DNA of 64,000 nt from a bacterium (GTDB lineage: Bacteria > Zhuqueibacterota > Zhuqueibacteria > Residuimicrobiales > Krinioviventaceae), in assembly GCA_029561455.1 (NCBI GenBank), contig JAKQIY010000034.1, forward strand, positions 62,001 to 126,000. Direction: 5' to 3'. The translations under genes and the position numbers were made by a program. Under the pieces are notes generated by a model that saw only the letters and a list, made by a program, of their open reading frames with translations, had not been told where the DNA came from and ran no database searches. Positions 1 to 8,901 of this stretch are shown here, in pieces; the first letter of the stretch is position 1, and each line of letters opens with the position of its first letter.

Positions 1-1
1 A

Positions 2-346
2 ATTACCCTGGTCGTTATCGCCGCCTTTTTAACAATTGTTGGTTATTCGCTGAATGATACGATTGTAGTATTCGACCGAATTCGTGAGAACATGAAGGTA
101 TTACGCCGCGAACCGTTTGCCAGTATGGTAAATATCAGCATCAATCAAACTTTGAGCCGCACGATCATCACCTCGTTCACTACTCTGATTGTGGTTATTG
201 TGCTTCTCATTATGGGCGGAGAAGTAACATTTAGTTTTGCTTTTGCCATGTTTGTCGGTATTATCATAGGAACATATTCATCCATCTATGTTGCCAGCCC
301 GATTGTTATCGAATGGCATAAACGAGCGGAATTGAAAAAGAGATAA
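2..346 (+). CDS. secF: Protein translocase subunit SecF, C-terminal part (5' truncated by window edge)
   Basis: This is the last 114 residues of SecF, the inner-membrane partner of SecD that uses the proton gradient to help late steps of Sec export. The reading frame is open from base 2. Visible are the conserved segment VFDRIREN after a membrane helix, then the stretch [15 protein letters not shown] followed by two more hydrophobic segments and a short basic tail ending AELKKR, the usual layout of the SecF C-terminus. The start and the upstream secD lie outside the window. The STAS gene follows 27 bases after the stop, so the two may be co-transcribed. Confidence 0.93.
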   Translation: MTLVVIAAFLTIVGYSLNDTIVVFDRIRENMKVLRREPFASMVNISINQTLSRTIITSFTTLIVVIVLLIMGGEVTFSFAFAMFVGIIIGTYSSIYVASPIVIEWHKRAELKKR

Positions 347-373
347 TAAATCTTTTTTTTGTGGAGAAAAATC

Positions 374-715
374 ATGGAAATGAAAGAACACATAGAAAAT
401 GGTGTTGTGGTCATAGAGTTATCGGGAAAGATTATGGGCGGCCCGGATGCGACTACTCTTAATGACAAATTACATGATTTAATTGAAGCTGGAAATACCC
501 AGGTCGTAGCCGATCTGGCCAATGTTAACTGGATGAACAGTTCCGGCCTGGGTATATTGATCAGCGCCCTGACAACCATTCGCAATGCCGGCGGCGACCT
601 GAAACTGGCGGCGGTTACTGAAAAAATTCTCAGTCTTTTAAAAATTACCAAACTCCTGGCAATTTTTAACACTTATGACAATACCGAAGCGGCAGTAAAA
701 AGTTTTTTAGATTGA
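374..715 (+). CDS. STAS-domain anti-sigma factor antagonist (SpoIIAA/RsbV-like)
   Basis: A 113-residue single STAS domain protein. Family members bind an anti-sigma kinase (RsbW/SpoIIAB type) and are switched off by phosphorylation of a serine in the conserved loop. That loop is visible as NSSGLGIL at about residues 55-62, with the phosphorylatable serine present. I chose ATG at 374 because GGAG at 363-366 sits at ribosome-binding distance; a TTG 15 bases upstream has no such site, and a second in-frame ATG is at 380. No anti-sigma kinase gene is adjacent, so the partner is unknown. It follows secF closely. Confidence 0.85.
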   Translation: MEMKEHIENGVVVIELSGKIMGGPDATTLNDKLHDLIEAGNTQVVADLANVNWMNSSGLGILISALTTIRNAGGDLKLAAVTEKILSLLKITKLLAIFNTYDNTEAAVKSFLD

Positions 716-834
716 AAAGCGCCGCTGTATATACCATGTTCACAGGGGGTGTGTATTTTAATTTGCCTTTATTTAAATTCAATGTGATCATGATAAATTG
801 AGTATAGCGCCGGATGACCGGCTATAGCGTTTAA

Positions 835-2166
<1,332 letters not shown>

Positions 2167-2244
2167 GCAAAGTCATACCAGGCGCAATTTATTGCTTACC
2201 AGTAGTTTGATGATTGAGTAGCTCCGTTTACGCGAACGCAGGAT

Positions 2245-2613
2245 CTAGTCATTCAATAATGATTTGACCATATTGAGAAATAAATTCAAATCAAAGGGTT
2301 TGGCAATCGTCATATTCGCCCCCATTTTTTCTGCCATATCAAGATAAACAGTTGAAGCGGAATGACCGCCCCCGGAAATGGCGATTATTTTCAGGCGCGT
2401 ATTTTTCTTACGCAATTCCTGAATCGTTTGAATTCCTTCCTTCCCAGGCATGATGATATCGGTGACCACCAAATCGAAAATATGTTTTTGATTCAGCTTT
2501 AATGCTTCTTCACCGTTTGCAGCTTCTTCTACCTGGTAACCGTTTTGTTCCAGCAAATCACGCAGCAGATGCAAAATTTGTGGTTCGTCGTCTACAACAA
2601 GTATGCGATTCAT
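2245..2613 (-). CDS. Single-domain response regulator (CheY-like receiver)
   Basis: 122 residues forming one receiver domain with no output domain. Acidic pair DDE at residues 8-10, phospho-acceptor Asp52 in VVTDIIMP, the conserved Ser80 in IAISGG and Lys105 in AKPF are all intact, so the protein should be phosphorylatable. It lies 11 bases downstream of the hybrid kinase on the same strand and is very likely co-transcribed with it. It may act as a diffusible phospho-acceptor or relay; the output is not evident from sequence. Confidence 0.9.
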   Translation of the reverse strand: MNRILVVDDEPQILHLLRDLLEQNGYQVEEAANGEEALKLNQKHIFDLVVTDIIMPGKEGIQTIQELRKKNTRLKIIAISGGGHSASTVYLDMAEKMGANMTIAKPFDLNLFLNMVKSLLND

Positions 2614-2624
2614 AATTCCCCTGT

Positions 2625-4919
2625 TTACCTTTCATCCAGTAAATTACGAATTACAAAAGCAATTTCTTTCATAAATATTGGTTTCATAATAAATTCTCGT
2701 ATACCGATCGCTTTGGCTTTCTCTTCGGAAATGACCTCGCTGAATCCGGTACAAAGTACGATTGGAATATCAGGACGCATAGCAACTATTTTTTGCGCCA
2801 GTTCCGCACCAGTCATTACAGGCATAGTTTGGTCGGTCACTACCAGATCGAACTTTTGCGGCGCTTTAATAAATTCTTCCAGTGCTTCAATACTATCGGT
2901 TTTGGCAATAACCGTATAACCCAATTGCTCCAGCATTTCTTTGCCAATCGTTACCAACGAGCTTTCATCATCGACAAAAAGGATTGTGCCCTCGCCGTGC
3001 GGCATGGGTGACGACTCGTTTTTTTCGTTATCCGTTTCACTTTCGATACAGGGCAATAAAACATGAAAACTTGTACCCCGGCCCGGCTCGCTATATACAG
3101 TAATATCTCCGTCATGACTTTTGACAATTCCATGCACTACAGAAAGCCCCATACCTGTGCCTTCACCGGGCTTCTTAGTGGTAAAGTACGGTTCGAAAAT
3201 TCGCTCTATAATTTCCGGCGTCATCCCGTGACCGGTATCGCTTACGGATAATTTTAAATGAACCCCGGGTTTAATACCATGATAATGGGCAATCTCTTCC
3301 GGTGAGATCACCACTTCGCGCAAACTGACATCAAGGATACCGCCTTTTTCCAACATGGCATGAGCGGCATTGGTACATAAATTCATCAGCACCTGGTGCA
3401 TCTGGGTTGGATCGGCCATAACCAGGTTGTTTTTAGCGGTAATATTTTGACGCATTTCTATAGTAGCCGGCAATGAAGCCCGCAATAATTTCAATGCTTC
3501 CTTGATGATCAAACTGATTTGTAACGGCTTTTTTTCCTGCTGGTTGAGCCGGCTAAAGGCGAGGATCTGTTTGATAAGGTCTTTGGCGCGGTACCCGGCC
3601 TGTAGTACTTGTTCCAGGTTACGATGCAGACGGGCGCCTTCTTTTACCTCCCGCAGCGAAAGTTCGGTATAGCCCAAAATTGCGGCGAGGATATTATTAA
3701 AGTCATGAGCAATACCCCCGGCCAGGGTACCGATAGCTTCCATTTTTTGCGCCTGGTGCAATTGTCTTTCCAAACGGGTTTCTTCGGTAATATCCTTTTT
3801 TACCGCTACAAAATTAATGATCATACCGTTTTTATCGCGGATGGGGGAGATGGTGACTTTTTCTTCATAGATAGTGCCATCTTTTTTGCGGTTGAATAAC
3901 CGACCGGTCCATATTTTACCGCTAAGAATTACTTTCCACAAGTTTTTGTAAAACAGCGTATCATGTCTGCCGCTTTTAAATATCCGGCAGTTCTGGTTGA
4001 GTAACTCTTCGGTTGTAAACCCGGTTATCTGTTCTACCGCTTTATTCACATAAATAATATTCGCATAAGTATCAGTTATTATTATGCATTCGGCAACCTG
4101 TTCAAAGGCTGTGGAAAGTTGGGTGCGGTCTACCTCTGCTCTTTTGCGGTTGGTAATATCCAGTAAAAACCCAACTACTCCAATGATCTCCCCGGCGGGG
4201 TTTTTCATCGGTGTAAGGGAGGTATCATGCCAGTACGAACCATTTGGAAAACGGGTGAGGTTTTCTTCGCGTATCGCCATGCCGGTGCTAAAGATCTTTT
4301 TAATATCGTTGATCCGTTTGATGGCGTCTGCCGGTGAATAAAGTTTGGAAACAGATTGTCCAAGAAGTTGACTGTATGTTATACCATAGCGTTCATCGAG
4401 TTCGGGACTGGCCCAGACAAATTTATGAATACCCTCGGCGTCGTAAACAACAATCAGCGTTTCACGGAGAGAACCGAGAATACCTTGCAGTTGAGTGATA
4501 TTTTCTATCAGGGCGCTTTCGGCATGTTCTTTTTTTTCTTTTTCTTCTTTTAAAAGCAGGGCATTGGTAACGGCTTTGCCCAGGCGGGTGATGTGCTGCT
4601 TTAAGATATAATCCCAGGCGCCGGCTTTGATACATTCTGCTGCCGTTTCTTCATCTATCGAACCGGTAACGATCAGGATCGGGGTTTTGGGCGCCATTTC
4701 TTTTACTATATGCAGTGCCTCGAGGCCGGAAAATTGCGGCATGCGGAAATCGGATAAGATCAGGTCCGGTGCAAAGGAAGATATTGCATCAATAAAATCT
4801 TGCCGGTTATCCACTTTTTTGATATTGAATTCAATATTCTCATTTTTTAATTCATGTACCATTAATTCCGCATCGGACGGAACATCATCTAAAATTAACA
4901 CACGAACGTGATTTGCCAT
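2625..4919 (-). CDS. Hybrid PAS sensor histidine kinase with N- and C-terminal receiver domains
   Basis: 764 residues with no membrane segment, so a cytoplasmic kinase. Domains in order: receiver 1 (about 5-125, Asp57, Lys107), PAS 1 (about 140-260), PAS 2 (about 265-380), HisKA dimerisation domain with phospho-accepting His405 in IAHDFNN, HATPase (Asn513/Asn517 N-box, DTGHGM at 561-566, GTGMGLSVV near 587) and receiver 2 (about 645-764, Asp696, Lys746). The HDFNN box is typical of PAS hybrid kinases found with stand-alone receivers. An N-terminal receiver means its sensing may itself be gated by another kinase. It is followed by a single-domain receiver gene, suggesting a phosphorelay. The PAS ligands are unknown. 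Confidence 0.93.
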   Translation of the reverse strand: MANHVRVLILDDVPSDAELMVHELKNENIEFNIKKVDNRQDFIDAISSFAPDLILSDFRMPQFSGLEALHIVKEMAPKTPILIVTGSIDEETAAECIKAGAWDYILKQHITRLGKAVTNALLLKEEKEKKEHAESALIENITQLQGILGSLRETLIVVYDAEGIHKFVWASPELDERYGITYSQLLGQSVSKLYSPADAIKRINDIKKIFSTGMAIREENLTRFPNGSYWHDTSLTPMKNPAGEIIGVVGFLLDITNRKRAEVDRTQLSTAFEQVAECIIITDTYANIIYVNKAVEQITGFTTEELLNQNCRIFKSGRHDTLFYKNLWKVILSGKIWTGRLFNRKKDGTIYEEKVTISPIRDKNGMIINFVAVKKDITEETRLERQLHQAQKMEAIGTLAGGIAHDFNNILAAILGYTELSLREVKEGARLHRNLEQVLQAGYRAKDLIKQILAFSRLNQQEKKPLQISLIIKEALKLLRASLPATIEMRQNITAKNNLVMADPTQMHQVLMNLCTNAAHAMLEKGGILDVSLREVVISPEEIAHYHGIKPGVHLKLSVSDTGHGMTPEIIERIFEPYFTTKKPGEGTGMGLSVVHGIVKSHDGDITVYSEPGRGTSFHVLLPCIESETDNEKNESSPMPHGEGTILFVDDESSLVTIGKEMLEQLGYTVIAKTDSIEALEEFIKAPQKFDLVVTDQTMPVMTGAELAQKIVAMRPDIPIVLCTGFSEVISEEKAKAIGIREFIMKPIFMKEIAFVIRNLLDER

Positions 4920-5416
4920 CTATTCCTCAAAGTAAGACCGGGATTGTACAGGAAGCCCGGTGTTCAAGTAAAAAATTTTCCTGGTTTTTCCGGTTACGTC
5001 TTTCATTGCATCAGTCTCATTAATTCGCGGCAAGTATTAACCTTTATAACGGTTAATCTTGCCGGAAAATATCGGCAGTAGTTTTTAAATTTTTGATGAC
5101 TCTTTACAGATTATTTTGTATTTTCTTTTATGCAATTTTTTGTAAGAACTGAAACGTTTGAGACCTTAATGTGAAAATAATATATAAAATATTATATAAA
5201 AAGAAAAGGATTATTCGTTATTACTAAAACAATTTTAATTTCGTATAGATAATTACAATATTTTAATTACAGATAATTTAAAAATAATTTTAAAAATATC
5301 AAGTTATAAATACCGGTATTTAATTTTGTAATGGACGTTTTTTAAACTGAGGGTTTTACATACCGGCACGTTTAAAAGGTGAGGTTTAAACAGTAAAGTT
5401 ATTATAAAGGGAAAAT
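4920..5416. other. 497-base AT-rich intergenic region between divergent genes
   Basis: This gap separates the kinase (minus) from the DUF1015 gene (plus). No coding signature is seen on either strand. A weak sigma-70-like match, TTGAGA at 5158-5163, 17-base spacer, TATATA at 5181-5186, could serve the plus-strand gene with a long leader. A GC-rich inverted repeat (CCGGG/CCCGG) lies at about 4938-4960 in front of the kinase. Beyond this I see only AT-rich sequence. Confidence 0.4.
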
Positions 5417-6661
5417 ATGGCAAAGATACTTCCATTTCGTGGGTTGCGGCCCGCACAGGATATTATTCACCGCGTCGCCTCGTTACCTTATGATGTTATC
5501 GATTCAGAAGAAGCCAGGGTATTGGCGCAAGACAATCCATGCTCTTTTTTACATATCAGCAAACCGGAAATTGATGTCGAGCCGGGCATATCCCAGTATG
5601 ATCCCATTGTTTATGCCAAAGGCAGGGAAAACCTGGACAAGTTCAGGCGGGAAAAAATCCTGCTTCAGGATGAGAAACCATGTTTTTATGTTTATAAACA
5701 AATTATGGGCAATCATCAGCAAGTGGGACTGGTCGCCTGCACCTCGGTTGATGAATATTTGCAGAACAAGATTAAAAAGCATGAACATACCCGTCCCGAA
5801 AAAGTGCAAGACCGGCTGAACCTGATGAATTCGCTGGCAGCGCAAACCGGGCCGATCTTTATTGCTTATCGCCAGCCTGACGCATTAAAAACATTAATCG
5901 CAAAGGTATTGCAGCAGGAACCGGTTTGTGATTTTGTCAGCTTTAATGATATCCGGCATATCTTTTATGTGGTGAAAAATGAAAGTATTATTAAAGAAAT
6001 ACAAACCGCTTTTGCAAAAGTGGATGCCATGTATATTGCCGACGGGCATCACCGCTCCGAGTGCGCAGCGCAGTATTGCCTGCAACAACGCCAAAAACTG
6101 GGGAATTGGACCGGCGATGAAGAGTTTAATTACTTTTTATCCGTCATTTTCCCTTATGATGAACTGTTGATCCTGGCTTATAACCGGGCAGTCAAAGATC
6201 TGTATGGTCTTTCAGTGGAGCAGTTTTTAATCAGGGTCAATGAAAAATTTGTTGTGGAAGAGGTTAAAGGCGCTTTTAACGGGCCGACTTCCGGCAATCA
6301 GTTTGGCTTGTATATTGATGGAAAATGGTATACTCTCACCGCTCCGGCATCATTGAGCAAAACCGGCGATGCCGTTGCCCGGCTCGATGTATCGTTGTTA
6401 CAGAACAATATTCTCGATCCATTACTGGGCATTAAAGACCCGCGTACCGATACCCGCATTAAATTTGTCGGCGGCATTGGCGGTATAAAAGCATTGGAAA
6501 ACCTGGTCAACAACGGCAATTACGCGGCAGCGTTTGCCCTGTATCCCACCGCAATGCAACAGGTCATGGATGTCGCCGACGCCGGTAAGGTGATGCCGCC
6601 CAAATCGACCTGGTTCGAACCGAAATTGCTGAGCGGCATGGTCATCCATACACTCGACTGA
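5417..6661 (+). CDS. DUF1015 family protein
   Basis: 414 residues, matching the full-length DUF1015 family (PF06245), a widespread cytoplasmic protein whose reaction is not established. Recognisable conserved blocks are the N-terminal PFRGLRP and ASLPYDVIDSEEAR, the KHEHTRPEKVQDRL segment near residues 120-133, and the ADGHHRSECA motif near residues 208-217, which looks like an active or metal/phosphate site. GGGAAAA precedes the ATG. Only 5 bases separate it from the next gene, so the two form an operon. I assign family membership confidently but no function. Confidence 0.88.
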   Translation: MAKILPFRGLRPAQDIIHRVASLPYDVIDSEEARVLAQDNPCSFLHISKPEIDVEPGISQYDPIVYAKGRENLDKFRREKILLQDEKPCFYVYKQIMGNHQQVGLVACTSVDEYLQNKIKKHEHTRPEKVQDRLNLMNSLAAQTGPIFIAYRQPDALKTLIAKVLQQEPVCDFVSFNDIRHIFYVVKNESIIKEIQTAFAKVDAMYIADGHHRSECAAQYCLQQRQKLGNWTGDEEFNYFLSVIFPYDELLILAYNRAVKDLYGLSVEQFLIRVNEKFVVEEVKGAFNGPTSGNQFGLYIDGKWYTLTAPASLSKTGDAVARLDVSLLQNNILDPLLGIKDPRTDTRIKFVGGIGGIKALENLVNNGNYAAAFALYPTAMQQVMDVADAGKVMPPKSTWFEPKLLSGMVIHTLD

Positions 6662-6666
6662 GCATT

Positions 6667-7431
6667 ATGATCCAGGTTTACCCGCTGATTATGCACATGC
6701 CCGAATTCGGGGGCAATCGTAAAATAAAGATGCCGCTCACCGCTGCTGTGGTTGTCGCCGGTGACCAGCGCATTATTATCGACACCGGTTATGCCGGTTA
6801 TACGGAAATTTTCGATCTTTTAGCCGGGCTTGATTTTTCCCCGCCAAGTTTTGACCTGGTCATCAATACCCACGTGCATCCCGACCACGCCGGCAACAAC
6901 CTGGCGTTCAGCAATGCGCATATCGTTGTCAGCAAAATGGATTATGAATTTGCGCGGGATTTTGCCCATGCCATGCAGAAAGCAGTTGATCCCATGCAGG
7001 TTTTTGAGCGATTTTACCAGGAATACCAACTCAAGCAGGCGCAGCGCCATGCCCTTTCTTCACAACGGACTGTGCAAAGATTCTGGCAGGATGGACAGAT
7101 TGGCCGGCCGGAGCAGCTTTGCTGGATTGAAGATAATCCTGAATTACCGGAATTTATTGAATTGTGGCCCACACCCGGCCATACACCCGGCCATTATTCC
7201 GTAGAGGTGACCGGCGCTTCACGCTCCATGTTAATTGCCGGGGATGCCATGCCCAGTCGTTTGTTCTGGAAAAAGAACCTGCGAGAAACCACGCCGCGCT
7301 TTGATTCGCTGCAAACCGAAACCAGCCGCAACAGAATTGAGCAGTTCAAGGGGATTATCCTTACCGGGCACGATCGGCCCTTTGATACGCAGAGCGGGGA
7401 ATATGTACAGGATAGAGTTATCGAGTTGTGA
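6667..7431 (+). CDS. Metallo-beta-lactamase-fold hydrolase (lactonase-like)
   Basis: 254 residues with the zinc-binding motif HVHPDHAG (His69, His71, Asp73, His74), then PGHTPGHY near residue 178, GDAMPS near 195 and TGHDRPF near 236, completing the di-zinc ligand set of the MBL fold. The arrangement resembles N-acyl homoserine lactonases and related quorum-quenching or general lactone hydrolases, but substrate cannot be set from sequence. No signal peptide is visible, so it is cytoplasmic. It is translationally close to the DUF1015 gene. A long perfect hairpin starts 2 bases after its stop. Confidence 0.85.
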   Translation: MIQVYPLIMHMPEFGGNRKIKMPLTAAVVVAGDQRIIIDTGYAGYTEIFDLLAGLDFSPPSFDLVINTHVHPDHAGNNLAFSNAHIVVSKMDYEFARDFAHAMQKAVDPMQVFERFYQEYQLKQAQRHALSSQRTVQRFWQDGQIGRPEQLCWIEDNPELPEFIELWPTPGHTPGHYSVEVTGASRSMLIAGDAMPSRLFWKKNLRETTPRFDSLQTETSRNRIEQFKGIILTGHDRPFDTQSGEYVQDRVIEL

Positions 7432-7432
7432 T

Positions 7433-7474
7433 ATTTTGATCGCACTGGATTTCGTAATCCAGGGCGATCAAAAT
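7433..7474. terminator. Hairpin at the end of the DUF1015-MBL operon
   Basis: An 11-bp outer stem (7433-7443 with 7464-7474) and a 7-bp inner stem (7445-7451 with 7456-7462) enclose a 4-base loop with only one unpaired A/G position between them. It begins 2 bases after the stop codon. There is no T-tract after it, so it is not a classic intrinsic terminator; it may instead act as an mRNA end-stabilising hairpin or belong to the palindrome cluster that follows. Confidence 0.5.
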
Positions 7475-7890
7475 AGAATGTATGTAGTATCGCCTTCAGG
7501 CGGTTTTTTATTTAACCGCCTAAAGCCGGGACTACAAACTACTCATTTTATCTGGTTCCGGGTCTCCGGCCCGGAATCACAACCGTCCGGCTCTGCCGGG
7601 GTAACGGAAAAAGTATGCAAATTTCTCCCTTTGCACAATTTCCCAGCCGGAGGCTGGCAACTTGCGTCCCAAGCCGGGAGACTTGGGACGAGGAAATATT
7701 GGAATTTCCAATCCCATAACGGATAGAATCCCGTTTCTAAATTTGGCCCTGGCTGGCAAGTCCGGGGCTATCAAGTTTTTGCTTTGGCACATCGTCTCGA
7801 TACGTCCTGTCTCGCATCGCTCGACAGGCCTACTCGACGACCGGTTTTGTTTTTTTCCTCATCCAGCCGGGCCACAGGCCCGACCTACAT
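7433..7890. repeat. Cluster of short extragenic palindromes
   Basis: The gap between the MBL hydrolase and the creatininase-like gene is packed with unrelated hairpins: 7433-7474; a GGCGGTT/AACCGCC pair at about 7499-7520 flanked by GTAGT/ACTAC; TTCCGGG/CCCGGAA at 7556-7576; CCAGCC/GGCTGG at 7643-7657; CGTCCCAAG/CTTGGGACG at 7665-7690; CCTGTC/GACAGG at 7806-7828; CGGGCC/GGCCCG at 7868-7882. They look like REP-type extragenic palindromes gathered in one site. Short open frames on both strands here overlap the palindromes and carry no protein signature. Confidence 0.65.
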
Positions 7891-8009
7891 GCAAATATTA
7901 TTTTCTTTAAAAGTTCGGTTCTAATGCTTATATTGAAACGCCGGTTGTTACCACAGCCGCCCCGATTGCATTGCCTGTGAATAAGAGAATAATACAAAGG
8001 AGATACACC

Positions 8010-8777
8010 GTGAATGCCCGTCCTTACATACTGCGTGAAATAAACTGGAAAACTGTTAAAGATACGGAATACCAGGTCGCCGTTCTGCCCTGGGGCGCTA
8101 CCGAAGCGCATAATTATCATTTACCCTATGGAACTGATGTTATTGAAAGCGAATACATTGCCGCCGAATCCGCGCGCCTGGCCTGGGAAGCAGGGGCAAA
8201 AGTGATTGTTTTGCCAACCATACCCTTTGGCGTCAATACCGGGCAACTTGATATTAAACTGGATATAAATATGAATCCCTCTACCCAGGCGGCGGTATTG
8301 CAGGATGTTATCGTCTCCCTGGCGCATCAAAATATTGGCAAACTGGTCATCTTGAACGGTCATGGCGGTAATGATTTCCGGCAGATGGTGCGCGAACTGC
8401 AACCCCAACACCCGGATATATTTATTTCCACAATGGAATGGTATAGAATCCTGGACATAAAATCCTATTTTGACGATCCCGGCGACCACGGCGCCGAGAT
8501 GGAAACCAGCATCATGCTGCATATTGCGCCGGAGTTGGTATTACCGCTGGAAGAGGCCGGTTCCGGCAAAGCCAAAAAATCCCGGCTGCGGGCAATCCGT
8601 GAAGGTATTGCCTGGGCGCCGCGTGAATGGCCGCTGGTAACGGAAGACACCGGCATCGGTAATCCGGCCAAAGCCACTGCCCGTAAAGGCGCTGCCTATT
8701 TAAAAGATATGCTGGTAAAAATAGCCGATTACTATATAGAACTGGCTGCTTGCGATATTAATGATCTGTATGAATGA
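8010..8777 (+). CDS. Creatininase family amidohydrolase
   Basis: 255 residues of the creatininase superfamily (PF02633), metal-dependent cytoplasmic amidohydrolases that include creatininase, formamide hydrolases such as ArfB, and mycofactocin MftE. Metal-binding and catalytic motifs are visible: PWGATEAHNYHLPYGTD near the N-terminus (Glu and His ligands), NGHGGND near residue 115 and GDHGAEMETS near 155. I chose GTG at 8010 because AAAGGAGA at 7996-8002 is well spaced; the in-frame ATG at 7971 lacks a site. It precedes the rhamnosidase gene by 124 bases; the substrate cannot be told from context. Confidence 0.85.
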   Translation: MNARPYILREINWKTVKDTEYQVAVLPWGATEAHNYHLPYGTDVIESEYIAAESARLAWEAGAKVIVLPTIPFGVNTGQLDIKLDINMNPSTQAAVLQDVIVSLAHQNIGKLVILNGHGGNDFRQMVRELQPQHPDIFISTMEWYRILDIKSYFDDPGDHGAEMETSIMLHIAPELVLPLEEAGSGKAKKSRLRAIREGIAWAPREWPLVTEDTGIGNPAKATARKGAAYLKDMLVKIADYYIELAACDINDLYE

Positions 8778-8901
8778 CCCATGTTTCATGTCTGACTGAT
8801 ATTTTGTCCGTTTAATTTTTGGTTGCGGCAGGGAAAGAAACAAAATCAAAACCAAATTATTTTAGCGAACAATCACATCACAGACACACAGGAGGTAAGA
8901 T

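Noticed and set aside
805-830. Small CCGG hairpin upstream of purA as a riboswitch
   Set aside because: Too short, with no recognisable aptamer core; it may only be a weak terminator for the secF operon.
7785-7800. TGGCAC match as a -24 element
   Set aside because: No TTGC at the -12 position.
7577-7910. Overlapping short open frames on both strands
   Set aside because: They lie in the palindrome cluster, show no conserved protein pattern and lack ribosome-binding sites.
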